Origin: Bifidobacterium biavatii DSM 23969
Lineage (GTDB): Bacteria; Actinomycetota; Actinomycetes; Actinomycetales; Bifidobacteriaceae
Direction: 5' to 3'
Assembly: GCF_000741165.1 (NCBI RefSeq)
Contig: NZ_JGYN01000013.1
Span: 31,447-95,446 of the forward strand
DNA length: 64,000 nt
Both the position numbers and the translations under genes were made by a program. Of the stretch, positions 42,441-50,635 are shown one piece after another. Below the pieces are notes generated by a model. That model saw nothing but the letters and a program-made list of their open reading frames with translations. It ran no database searches and was not told where the DNA came from. The first letter of the stretch is position 1. Each line of letters begins with the position of its first letter.

Positions 42441-42920
42441 TCAAAAATGGTGGTACTTATTCAATTCTTTGACGATGATCGAAATCACTACATACAGCAC
42501 GCAGGCCAATGCCATGCCCCGCGCCAGATACTGCAGTGGTTTGATGCCGAACACCAAGGCGATGGTGAACATGTTGACGCATAGGTTGATGCAGATGATG
42601 AACGTTATCTTCGCGGCGATAGCCTCAGATCTATCGGCGAGTAACCGGTCATGGGCGTCCGGCTCCAGCCGTTCGGCCACTTTGCCGCGATATGCGAATC
42701 CTCCCGCGGCAAGTGAGCCGGCTCCCAGCAGGAGAAACGTGACCGCCAGCGAGCCGGAGCCCCAGAACCATTCCGTACCCCATCCATATCGGATGAGACC
42801 GCATACGGCCAGCACGACGGCATACAACGCGCAGGTTCCGGCCGCCGCGAACAGACGCCACCGTCCCTCGCTCGCGCCCGTGTGACTCTTGATGGGGACT
42901 TGCACTGTGTCACCGATCAT
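42441..42920 (-). CDS. Four-helix membrane protein, unknown
   Basis: 159 residues with four membrane helices (about 25-45, 55-80, 105-125, 130-150) and a charged loop (ERLEPDAHDRLLADRSEAIAA is the loop region near 85-103). It resembles DUF3169/DUF3784-like accessory membrane proteins of bacteriocin-type clusters but I cannot name a family. ATG 42920 chosen for GAGGAG 7 bases upstream. Probably in the same unit as the SdpI-like gene. Confidence 0.65.
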   Translation of the reverse strand: MIGDTVQVPIKSHTGASEGRWRLFAAAGTCALYAVVLAVCGLIRYGWGTEWFWGSGSLAVTFLLLGAGSLAAGGFAYRGKVAERLEPDAHDRLLADRSEAIAAKITFIICINLCVNMFTIALVFGIKPLQYLARGMALACVLYVVISIIVKELNKYHHF

Positions 42921-43129
42921 GGTCATTCTCCTCTTCAAGGCCTAGCATCGTGCCCATACCATCAATGATGGCCGTAAAAGAAGAATCAGACCAGTTAGAC
43001 AGGAATCACGTCGTCTAAAGACGACAGTCATGTCCGCAAACGTGCAATTTGCCCTCACGCGACGCATTATGGAAACTGCATCCTAGGGGATGCGGTCTAT
43101 ATCGACAACGATGTCAAATGGAGGTAACC

Positions 43130-43237
43130 ATGAGCGAGATACTCATCCCCATCGTCATGATTTCCAGTCTCGGGGTGGATGTGCTGGGAATTGTGGCTCT
43201 TGTCCTTCTAATCCGGTTCCTACGTAAACATGATTAG
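43130..43237 (+). CDS. 35-aa single-helix membrane peptide
   Basis: MSEILIPIVMISSLGVDVLG continuing to IVALVLLIRFLRKHD: one membrane helix with a basic end. GGAGG with 6-base spacing strongly supports translation. On the strand opposite to its neighbours. Size and form suit a leaderless bacteriocin, a type I toxin or a small regulatory membrane peptide; the neighbouring ABC, SdpI-like and two-component genes favour a bacteriocin-like reading, which is unproven. Confidence 0.55.
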   Translation: MSEILIPIVMISSLGVDVLGIVALVLLIRFLRKHD

Positions 43238-43572
43238 AAAGCATTGTCGTCTCCCTCGCGGACGCCCATACGAGCAGGGCTCCGGCGAAGGAGACAACGA
43301 TGACGCCGAATACGGCCGTGAGTGTGATGGTCGGCGCGTGAATTTCGGGCGGATGAGCATGAGCATGACGATCGCGGCGACGAGCATACGTATCGAACTG
43401 ACCGGAATCGGACCCAAGAGTCGAACAGGGATGCCGACAAGGACGACAAGGTCTGAATACCCAGTGAACCGGCCATCATCATGCCGACCGCAGCCGCCGA
43501 GCGGCCGCGTTCAGAACGCAGCATTTGATGCTTTCCCCATATCGCTTCCCCCGGATGCGACCATTTCCACAT
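43220..43572 (-). pseudogene. Frameshifted small membrane-protein gene
   Basis: Three reading frames in succession give a coherent membrane protein: GRSAAAVGMMMAGSLGIQTL (frame 1), VLVGIPVRLLGPIPVSSIRM with LVAAIVMLMLI (frame 2), then FGVIVVSFAGALLVWASA (frame 3). At least two frameshifts are needed. The first part recalls the C-terminal half of SdpI-like proteins. Probably a decayed paralogue of the SdpI-like gene. Confidence 0.55.
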
Positions 43573-43659
43573 ATCCCAACGCCGTCAATGATAATGATCG
43601 CCGGGAAAGCACAGCGTCGGACGTCAACTATGGATGACATGCTCATCGGAACAGCAGAA

Positions 43660-44910
43660 TCACTCCGGTGATAGAACGTACGGTAAAGTCGCGTGCAGAA
43701 TCCACGTGCCGTCTTCGGCGGAAGTGTTGATTGAGCCGCCGAGAGCAGCGAATCGCTCGCGGTGCAGGGTCAGTCCCTTGCCGGAGTGAGGTTTATCTGG
43801 CAATAGCGATTGCGTGGCGATGTCGTTGACTTGATCGACGGACAGGCCATCGCTATCACGGCGTACGACAACCCGATATTCACCAGAGGGTTCTCCGTGT
43901 ACGGCGATATTGGTGTACAGCTCACGCAGCAGGTCGATTACGGCGGATTCTTGTTCGCGAATGATGTCGTCCACATCCGGCGACTCGCGTTCGGACAGGT
44001 TGTCAATCATCATGGAATCGCCGGTGAAGCCGAGCTGCGCAAGATATTGATCACCATGCTCCAGTACGTCGCGAATATGATCGGGAAACGTGATACAAGA
44101 TGAAGATGTCGCGGTTGAACTTCCAGCTTCGGTATTGCCGTCATCGCCGGCACGTTTAGCGTCGCCATTACCGTTCCCGTCGAGCATATTGATGACCGTA
44201 CGCACCTCACCAAGCGTGTCGATCGTGCGCTGATACAAGTCATCAAACAGTGCCGCATGTTGCTCATCATTCCCTGAACGTGAGCGTTCATAGTCCAATC
44301 GCATGGCCATATACGCCAGATCGCTCGTCACCGCATCATGAATCTGACTCGCAGCGCGCTCGTCGCGGCGCATGGCCTCCACTCGGTCGCGCTCCCGTTC
44401 GTAACGCAGTCGATCCTGCTCCGCTTGCACGGCCGTAGCCCTCCATGACATCGCACGGCCGAATGCATACACGACGAAGAACGACACCAGCAATATCGCG
44501 TAGTCGCCGAACGGGATCCCGGCGCGAGCCGCGACCATCCAACGCACCGCGGCGATCAGCGGCGGCATTAGCCACCACCATCGCGACCGACCGTACCGGC
44601 CGACCGCCGCCAATGCGACCCACATGCCATAGAACAAACTCGCGCCACTCATATCCGGCAGGAAAGCGCACCCTACATACGTAACGGCGACCGCCACGCT
44701 CACCGGCAACGGGTAAAACGGCAATACCAGCAAGCACAGGATGTGTATGACCGTCAACACTGTGGTCGCCACGAGCTGCGCCGGATACTCGAACATCTCC
44801 AACACCGTCAACCCGGCGGACAACAGCACGACGCACCACATGACCGGCCCCACGCCGGCGGCACGGATACGAGCGCCCGCGCGGCGAACTAATTCTGCAA
44901 CATCAGCCAT
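43660..44910 (-). CDS. NarL-partner sensor histidine kinase
   Basis: 416 residues: about five N-terminal membrane helices (residues 20-155), HisKA_3-type phosphoacceptor His191 (ASQIHDAVTSDLAYM), and a degenerate HATPase end with SGKGLTLHRERFAALGGS. A long Ser/Gly/Asp insertion (about 240-275) is unusual. Overlaps the response regulator stop by 22 bases. With few external loops it probably senses a membrane or peptide signal. Confidence 0.9.
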   Translation of the reverse strand: MADVAELVRRAGARIRAAGVGPVMWCVVLLSAGLTVLEMFEYPAQLVATTVLTVIHILCLLVLPFYPLPVSVAVAVTYVGCAFLPDMSGASLFYGMWVALAAVGRYGRSRWWWLMPPLIAAVRWMVAARAGIPFGDYAILLVSFFVVYAFGRAMSWRATAVQAEQDRLRYERERDRVEAMRRDERAASQIHDAVTSDLAYMAMRLDYERSRSGNDEQHAALFDDLYQRTIDTLGEVRTVINMLDGNGNGDAKRAGDDGNTEAGSSTATSSSCITFPDHIRDVLEHGDQYLAQLGFTGDSMMIDNLSERESPDVDDIIREQESAVIDLLRELYTNIAVHGEPSGEYRVVVRRDSDGLSVDQVNDIATQSLLPDKPHSGKGLTLHRERFAALGGSINTSAEDGTWILHATLPYVLSPE

Positions 44911-45587
44911 TCAGCCACCGCCTGCGTCCGATTCCGCGCACCGAGCTTTTTCGCCGCACGCATCACATACGTCTTCACCGACGACTCGCCAACGCCAAGC
45001 AACTCGCCGATCTCACGCGAACTCCGACCCTGCGCACACAAGCGCATGACCTCACGCTCGCGATCCGTTAGAGAGGCGACAGTCTCAGCAGTCGCCGGTC
45101 GCGTTGGAAGACCATCGGTAACGTCGGTTGTGTTGCACGCCGCAAGCAACACATGCGACTGTTTGGCAGTCGAATCGGACACGTACTGGGTCTGTGGCGT
45201 CCGCCCGTTGACCAGTGCGACCGCCGCATCGCAGATGTCCGATACCTGTGCCTTGTCCATCACGCATTGCGCGCCCGCGGCCAGTGCGTCGGCTGCATAA
45301 TGCTCCAGCGAAAACGACGTGACTCCAATCAGAACGATATCGGCCGTCGCCGTGCGCACCTGCCGGCACACCTCGACGCCGCTCAACCCCTCCAACGACA
45401 TGTCCACTAGCAGCACGTCCGGTCGGGAATCGGCCGACAGGCAACGGGCGACCGCATCATGACCTCGGCGGCATGCCCATTTCACGTCCGCTTTAGGCAA
45501 CGATTTCCGAATCAACAGCATCAGCATCTTCAGCGTCAACTGGTCGTTGTCCACTATCGCAAGGCTGAATCGCTCTCGGTCGTACAT
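44889..45587 (-). CDS. NarL/LuxR-type response regulator
   Basis: 232 residues. Receiver with phosphoacceptor Asp62 (VLLVDMSLEGLSG) and a LuxR-type HTH in the last 65 residues (LTDREREVMRLCAQGRSSRE, LGVGESSVKTYVMRAAKKLG). First gene of the pair with the kinase. Likely controls the ABC/SdpI-like genes on the same strand upstream in coordinates; no operator was identified. Confidence 0.92.
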   Translation of the reverse strand: MYDRERFSLAIVDNDQLTLKMLMLLIRKSLPKADVKWACRRGHDAVARCLSADSRPDVLLVDMSLEGLSGVEVCRQVRTATADIVLIGVTSFSLEHYAADALAAGAQCVMDKAQVSDICDAAVALVNGRTPQTQYVSDSTAKQSHVLLAACNTTDVTDGLPTRPATAETVASLTDREREVMRLCAQGRSSREIGELLGVGESSVKTYVMRAAKKLGARNRTQAVAEWLMLQN

Positions 45588-45678
45588 ATGCCATCACCTC
45601 GGAACAGACTGGTTAACGGACATCATATCGACGGCGATACACATCGTCTGGCGCATCGCCGTCCAATCTCCTTAATGC

Positions 45679-46530
45679 CTATCCGTCGCCCGTTCCTCGC
45701 GCCTCGTATCCGCGGGCCTGCTCGATGACGGTGCGCAGCATGCGGCCGCTGACGGTGATGTAGCCCTGTGTGGTGGCGAGGCTTTCATGGCCGAGCAGTT
45801 CCTTGATGGCCATGACGTTGCCGTTGGAGGTGATGTACGCGGCCGTGGCGAACCTGCGGCGCAGGGAGTGGGGCGGATACCCGGTGGCGTCCTTGACGAG
45901 ACGGTATACTGTGTCGCCGCAGATGTGGTCACAGCCCTTCTCGCCGGGGAACAGCCAGCCCGGTCCGTGGCGGCGGATCTCCCGGGCGAGTTCGTCGCTT
46001 AGCGGCACGATGCGGTCCTTGGCTCCTTTGCCGTGGACGATCAGGCTCCAGCCGAGTTCGTCATCGATCAGGTCGTCTCCACGCACTTGGGCGATTTCGG
46101 CGCGGCGCAGGCCGGCGTCGGCGGCGAGCATGATGATCAGCCGGGTGCGCGGGTCGCTGCTGTCGCGGCCGATGAGGACTGCCTGTTCTGGTGCTGCTCG
46201 CTTCTTGCGTTGTTCGCGTTTGATGGTCGGCATGCCTTCCACGGGGTTGTCGAGGCGCTTCCCGTTGCGCTGCGCCCAGCCGTAGAACATGGAGAACATG
46301 CATCGGTCGCCGCGTTTGGCCGCATTGCCCAGTCCCTTGCGGCCGAGCCATTTTCGGATGTCGCTGGCCGTGACTTCGCCGGGATGCTTGCCGGTGTGCC
46401 GGGCGAACGCGCCGATCTGGTAGCGGCGCAGGTTGATGGTGTTCTCGCTCAGGCTGCGCAGCCGCATGTCGGCGGACCATTCGTCGACCCAGTCGTTCCA
46501 CGGTTCGGGCATCATGTTCTTCTTGCTCAT
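45679..46530 (-). CDS. Tyrosine recombinase (integrase) 1
   Basis: 283 residues. SAM-like core-binding domain 1-100 (DWVDEWSADMRLRSLSENTI), catalytic domain with GLRRAEIAQV (Arg I), HGKGAKDRIVPL, HSLRRRFATAAY (His-x-x-Arg), LLGHESLATTQGYITV (His and Tyr nucleophile). Start ATG 46530. Close relative of the recombinase next to it (many shared blocks), so the two may act together as in two-integrase elements. Confidence 0.92.
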   Translation of the reverse strand: MSKKNMMPEPWNDWVDEWSADMRLRSLSENTINLRRYQIGAFARHTGKHPGEVTASDIRKWLGRKGLGNAAKRGDRCMFSMFYGWAQRNGKRLDNPVEGMPTIKREQRKKRAAPEQAVLIGRDSSDPRTRLIIMLAADAGLRRAEIAQVRGDDLIDDELGWSLIVHGKGAKDRIVPLSDELAREIRRHGPGWLFPGEKGCDHICGDTVYRLVKDATGYPPHSLRRRFATAAYITSNGNVMAIKELLGHESLATTQGYITVSGRMLRTVIEQARGYEARGTGDG

Positions 46531-46870
46531 GTTCTCTCGTCTTGCTTTCCGATACGCCGGCACGGCCAGGGAGAGACGTGCGGGTATCTGGTCGTCGCCG
46601 ACGCTGCGGCGCGTGTGGTGGTTCGTCCTTGAAGCGGGCCGGCCATTGCTGACCATACTCGTCCCTTTCCGTCAAGCCCGAAGCACAAGACGGTAGCGTA
46701 GAACCGTATTTATGACAACGTTAACAGCCATTCAATCTGCACACCTGCACGGGAAGTTTAGACTGCGTTTACCGTTCATTTACAATATCTGTAAATCTAA
46801 TCGTTTAACGAAACGTTGGTCTCTCCAAGTCTCTTTCGATAACTTGGAGAGACCGTTTGTGCTTACGTTG
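46531..46870. promoter_or_regulatory. Control region between the integrases: palindrome and bidirectional terminator
   Basis: No gene. ATTTACA-ATATC-TGTAAAT (46778-46796) is a perfect 7-bp inverted repeat suited to a repressor in the integrase-1 promoter. GGTCTCTCCAAGT / ACTTGGAGAGACC (46818-46854) is a perfect 13-bp stem followed by GTTTGT on one side and preceded by A/C on the other; it would stop transcription from integrase 2. Confidence 0.65.
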
Positions 46871-47764
46871 TCATTCCGTCGCCGGCATCATTCCGCCACT
46901 GGCGGACACGGCCTGCCCGACGTTCATGCCCTCGCCGTACTTCTTGACGGAGTTGACTACGGAACGCAGGTTGAGCGGGGTGACGGTCACGTACGCCTGC
47001 GTGGTGGCAAGACTTTCGTGGCCGAGCAGTTCCTGCACGGCACGGATGTCGCCGCCGGAGCTGATGTATGCGGCGGTCGCGAATCGGTGGCGCAGCGTGT
47101 GCGGAGAGCAGCCGGTCGCGTGCTGTATCCTGCGGTACACGGTGTCGCCGCACACCGGCCCCTTGCCGCTGACGTGCGGGAACAGCCAGCCCTTGGGCGA
47201 GGCGAGAATCGCGTCGGCCAGCTCGTCGGTCAGCGGCACGATCCTGTCCTTCGCGCCCTTGCCGTGCACGATCAGGCTGCGCCCGGACAGGTCCTCGGTC
47301 ACGTCCTCGCGGCGCACGATCGCGATCTCCGCGCGGCGCAGACCGGCCTCGGCGGCGAGCATGACCATGAGCCGGGTCTGCCGGTCGGCGTCATGCAGCC
47401 CCTGGCCGACGGCGGTCTCCGGGGCCGGCACCTTGTGACGGGTCTCGCGCTTGATGGGCGGCAGGTCTTCGGCGGGATTGTCGGTGCGCAGGCCGGCCTT
47501 CTTGGCCCAGCCGAAGAAGTTGCGCACCGCGTTCATCGTCGAGCGGCGGGCCGCGTTCGATGGCGGGCGCACGATGTACGACTTGAGATCCGCCTGGACG
47601 ATCTGCCACGGCGGCTTGTTCGTCAGCCTGGCAAGATCGGTGATCTTGTACCAGTAGTATCCGATGCTCCGCTCGCTCAGATTGCGGAAGCGCATGTCCG
47701 CGACCCACTGGTCGAGCCACGGTATCCAGCTGTCCGGCGGCTGCCGGCGATCCTTGAACTCCAT
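46871..47764 (-). CDS. Tyrosine recombinase (integrase) 2
   Basis: 297 residues, same architecture as integrase 1: core-binding domain (WIPWLDQWVADMRFRNLSER), then GLRRAEIAIV, VHGKGAKDRIVPL, HTLRHRFATAAY and LLGHESLATTQAYVTV with the Tyr nucleophile. ATG 47764 preferred (GGGAG upstream). Its start is ~270 bp from the right att scar, the usual place for the element integrase. Confidence 0.92.
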   Translation of the reverse strand: MEFKDRRQPPDSWIPWLDQWVADMRFRNLSERSIGYYWYKITDLARLTNKPPWQIVQADLKSYIVRPPSNAARRSTMNAVRNFFGWAKKAGLRTDNPAEDLPPIKRETRHKVPAPETAVGQGLHDADRQTRLMVMLAAEAGLRRAEIAIVRREDVTEDLSGRSLIVHGKGAKDRIVPLTDELADAILASPKGWLFPHVSGKGPVCGDTVYRRIQHATGCSPHTLRHRFATAAYISSGGDIRAVQELLGHESLATTQAYVTVTPLNLRSVVNSVKKYGEGMNVGQAVSASGGMMPATE

Positions 47765-48032
47765 GATCGCGTTCTCCCTTTTGCGACCCCGGCAAACCGC
47801 GCCGGACGCGGGGAACGGCACCATGCCAGACCGCCCGGAGAAGGCGCCGCGGCGGCCCCTCGTCCAATCCGCTTAAATAAAAGCTTAAAAGGACGGGCGT
47901 GTCGCCTACGGCCGTATGGGCTTTCGCGGGGCCGGTCAGTCCCGCTGAAACCCCAACGGTTCCAAGTGCTGTACACTGGTCTCACAACATAAGAAAGCCC
48001 CTATCGAATGACCGGAATCCGATTCGTTTAAT

Positions 48033-48066
48033 TCGTGGGTTGTGGGTTCGAATCCCACAGGGGGCA
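48033..48066 (+). pseudogene. tRNA-Lys 3' half, right attachment scar
   Basis: TCGTGGGTT core then GTGGGTTCGAATCCCAC, acceptor AGGGGGC and A. Preceded by unrelated sequence (GATTCGTTTAA), so there is no 5' half. Complements 6083-6130 across the shared TCGTGGGTT. Confidence 0.85.
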
Positions 48067-48072
48067 CAGTTC

Positions 48073-48106
48073 AACCCTTGGCAGGCAACACCTTCAAGGG
48101 TTTTTC
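48073..48106 (+). terminator. tRNA-Lys terminator at the right scar
   Basis: AACCCTTG / CAAGGGTT stem with TTTTTC, third copy of the same tRNA terminator. Confidence 0.8.
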
Positions 48107-48217
48107 TGTACCGGCGTCCCAGATTTGACGCGGTATGGTCGCATGCCGGTGAATCTGGGGGTTCCCGGCCAGTGTTTGCTGCGGTCGTGCCGATGCGGGT
48201 AGGCTTGCCCTTGGTAA

Positions 48218-48460
48218 TGTCGACGCGGATGGCGGGGAGAAGCGCATGGAATCGAAGCCACCGGACTGACCGACATCGAGCGTGAAGCCTTGACCATCGC
48301 CACAGTCGAAGGGAAAGTGACTCCCAAACGGTTGGCTGAAAAGGTGGGAGTACATTCACGTACGGCATCAAGAACATTGAAACAGCTCGTTCAGCAGGGA
48401 TTGTTGCACTGGCACGGGTCCGGGCCGCGTGATCCCAAACAGTACTACAGCCAAGACTGA
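48218..48460 (+). pseudogene. 3' fragment of a winged-helix / RecG- or Schlafen-AlbA-like protein
   Basis: Open frame without a suitable start: GLTDIEREALTIATVEGKVT then AEKVGVHSRTASRTLKQLVQ and GLLHWHGSGPRDPKQYYSQD. This is the winged-helix that ends AlbA-type ATP-binding/RecG-like proteins (the terminal GSGPRDPKQYY form). The rest of the gene is missing, consistent with loss during island insertion. ATG at 48246 opens a different frame. Confidence 0.6.
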
Positions 48461-48462
48461 CA

Positions 48463-48720
48463 TACTCTGACATGTGTATGTCAGAGTATGTCAGAGTACT
48501 GCGGAGTAAATTCGGAGTCTGCATAGATAGCAGTACTCGTACGCCGATTTCAATTCGAGAGGCAACCGCTGGATGAAACCCGCTCTACTCCGACATACTC
48601 CGACACATGAATGTCGGAGTAGATGCAAAATCCTGCCGAGTACCTCGCAATGCAGCGCAGTATTGCGGAGTAAGTTCGGAGTAACTTCGGAGTAAGTTCG
48701 GAGTAGATTCGGAGCATCTG
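48463..48720. repeat. Inverted-repeat pair and 11-bp tandem array
   Basis: TACTCTGACAT/ATGTCAGAGTA (48463-48488) and TACTCCGACA/TGTCGGAGTA (48596-48621) are related inverted repeats with a compensated T-A to C-G change. Each is followed by GCGGAGTAA-type words. From 48666 an 11-bp unit CGGAGTAASTT is repeated five times (48666, 48677, 48688, 48699, 48710). Confidence 0.8.
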
Positions 48721-48786
48721 TTTCGACCCCACGCGACGACGATACGCTCGGCGACGATACGCTCAATCCCAACAGGAAGCGCGCGC

Positions 48787-49389
48787 ATGGCGAAACCCAC
48801 CGACATATACGCGGTCAGCAAAGGCAGCGCCGGATACGACTACCTGCGCTTGTGCGACGCCCCCCTGCCGCAGAACGTGCTGGAGTTTCTCGGCAAGACT
48901 CCCAAAACCGGGTCCCAAACCGAACCAAGCAACATCCAATCACAGACCGGGCAACGCGCGAGTCATCACAGGAACAATAAGCCGGGCCGACACCGCACCC
49001 AGCCACCCAGCCGCCCCAGCCGCATCCAATCGCACCCAACCTACATGCGCCCGGCCTTGGAAGGATCGAGGCTCATGGTCTGGAAGCGGTTCGCCATGAA
49101 CTCGTCACCGAAATGCCGCGCGAAGAAGTCGGAGACCGGCGAATCGACCGCGATCCCGGCCATGCGCGAATACCACGCGTCGAGCGCCATCACGGTCATC
49201 GTCGCGTCGATCAGCATGAACGCGAAGCACACGAGCGTCAGCGAATACCGCCATCCCCACGGAATCCGCTGGATCAGCGTCAGCAGTCGCGGCAGAATCA
49301 GCTTGACCCAGGCCAGGCCGAGCAATCCCCAGAAAAACATGTACTTGCCCGACGTGCGCCCGTCGATCGACAGCCACTGGCCGGTGTAA
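48787..49389 (+). CDS. Homologue of the 55-aa small protein, with unusual open tail
   Basis: MAKPTDIYAVSKGSAGYDYL then RLCDAPLPQNVLEFLGKTP match the protein encoded at 10370-10537. After residue ~50 the frame stays open for another 150 codons but runs antisense into the membrane-protein gene at 49041, so only the first ~85 residues are likely meaningful; a frameshift or lost stop is suspected. Weak AGGA before the ATG. No acetyltransferase follows here. Confidence 0.45.
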   Translation: MAKPTDIYAVSKGSAGYDYLRLCDAPLPQNVLEFLGKTPKTGSQTEPSNIQSQTGQRASHHRNNKPGRHRTQPPSRPSRIQSHPTYMRPALEGSRLMVWKRFAMNSSPKCRAKKSETGESTAIPAMREYHASSAITVIVASISMNAKHTSVSEYRHPHGIRWISVSSRGRISLTQARPSNPQKNMYLPDVRPSIDSHWPV

Positions 49390-50279
49390 TCCCACGCGGT
49401 AATGCCGAACGCGACTTCCATGAACCAGCTGGTCAGGTATTCGAACGTGCCGCCGATCACCGCGCTCGCGCAGAAAATCAGCAGCCAGTTGGATCGCCAC
49501 AGCCGGTTGAGCAGCACGGTCAGAATCACCGAACCAAAGCCGTAGATCGGCGAGAACGGCCCCCACAGCAGTCCCGCGCGATCCTGCCATTCGCCGCCAT
49601 ACATCGCGAAATGGTACAGCGTCTCGACCACGAGCCCGAACACGCAGCCGACCACGAACAGCCAGAAGATGTTGAAGAAATCCAGCGAAATGTAGCCTTT
49701 GCCGCTCAGGTCGCGACCGGGCATGCCTTTGGCGAGCGCGTCCTCGTACGCGGAGAGCTTGTCCATGCGCCACAGCGCGGTTTTGAGCCGGCGTTCCTCG
49801 CGCAGCGCCGGGTCGACGCTGACGGACAGCGCGACGAGGATCACGAGCTGCGCGACGGGCGCGATCAGGTCGATTCCGAAGCCTTTGAGCGCGAGCGTGA
49901 ACAGTCCTTCGAGGATGGTCAGCGGGATGAGCACGTACGTCCAGCGGGCCGCGTGCTTGCGTTTGTTGACGACCAGCAGCACGCCGAAGATCATGAGCAC
50001 GATGGTCGCGATCGCGCCGACGCCGACCGACAGCCAGCTGAGTATGGCAGTCAGGTCGGGCTGATTGATGAGCACGCGCCCGGCGATCAGCTCGCGTACG
50101 GCGTAGATCGTCGTGAGCACGATGGCCGGCACGGCGAGCAGGCCCTGTATGAGCAGGATGATGCCGTAGATGCGTGCGATGAGCGGCAGTCGCTGATCGT
50201 CGATGTCGACGACGCCGTCGCCGTTCACGTCGCCGGGAATGCGTTCGTTCGTCGTTGATACCGCTGATGTTTTGCTCAT
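49041..50279 (-). CDS. CmpB-type (putative ABC transporter permease) membrane protein
   Basis: 412 residues. After an N-terminal segment with an EF-hand-like calcium motif (GDVNGDGVVDIDD, residues ~15-27) there are about nine membrane helices. The C-terminal half has YGFGSVILTVLL, then FEYLTSWFMEVAFG and KYMFFWGLLGLAWV, which mark the CmpB family of putative permeases. Substrate unknown. The ATG 50279 is chosen because the upstream frame has no ribosome site. Single gene on the chromosome side of the att scar. Confidence 0.75.
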   Translation of the reverse strand: MSKTSAVSTTNERIPGDVNGDGVVDIDDQRLPLIARIYGIILLIQGLLAVPAIVLTTIYAVRELIAGRVLINQPDLTAILSWLSVGVGAIATIVLMIFGVLLVVNKRKHAARWTYVLIPLTILEGLFTLALKGFGIDLIAPVAQLVILVALSVSVDPALREERRLKTALWRMDKLSAYEDALAKGMPGRDLSGKGYISLDFFNIFWLFVVGCVFGLVVETLYHFAMYGGEWQDRAGLLWGPFSPIYGFGSVILTVLLNRLWRSNWLLIFCASAVIGGTFEYLTSWFMEVAFGITAWDYTGQWLSIDGRTSGKYMFFWGLLGLAWVKLILPRLLTLIQRIPWGWRYSLTLVCFAFMLIDATMTVMALDAWYSRMAGIAVDSPVSDFFARHFGDEFMANRFQTMSLDPSKAGRM

Positions 50280-50635
50280 GCGCCCCACGCTATCAGTGCC
50301 GGCCACCAATCACGATGCCGTGTCACGCTTGGGCCGGATCGGTCATGTTGTTCAAAGTATGGCAAAAGATCATGCCACGCTCTTGCGAAAACCGGCATTA
50401 TGGTCAAGGCATGACAGAATGGCCCGTCACGCATCTCGTTATCCGCACCTCATGTCTAAAGCATGACAACAGCCGTACCGTGATGCCAACGATGCGCGTA
50501 CGCGAGAGTACCGTTCCCCGCCATGACGCTTGTCACTTAAATCGCGAAACGGGCTTTTCCTGAAAAGCGTGGCACGGATTCGTGTCACGCTTTCCTCATC
50601 AGGGCATGGTCACGAACAACGTGACATGACGCCCA
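50280..50635. other. Gene-free stretch rich in CATGAC / GTCACG words
   Basis: No gene. About ten copies of CATGAC, GTCACG or TGACATG, some overlapping into short palindromes (CTTTTC-CT-GAAAAG at 50549). The same words open the window (bases 20-90). Likely repeat decay or regulatory words of unknown use. Confidence 0.4.

Noticed and set aside
46712..47992. A 426-codon plus-strand frame over integrase 2
   Set aside because: Antisense shadow of the recombinase gene, which has full catalytic motifs.
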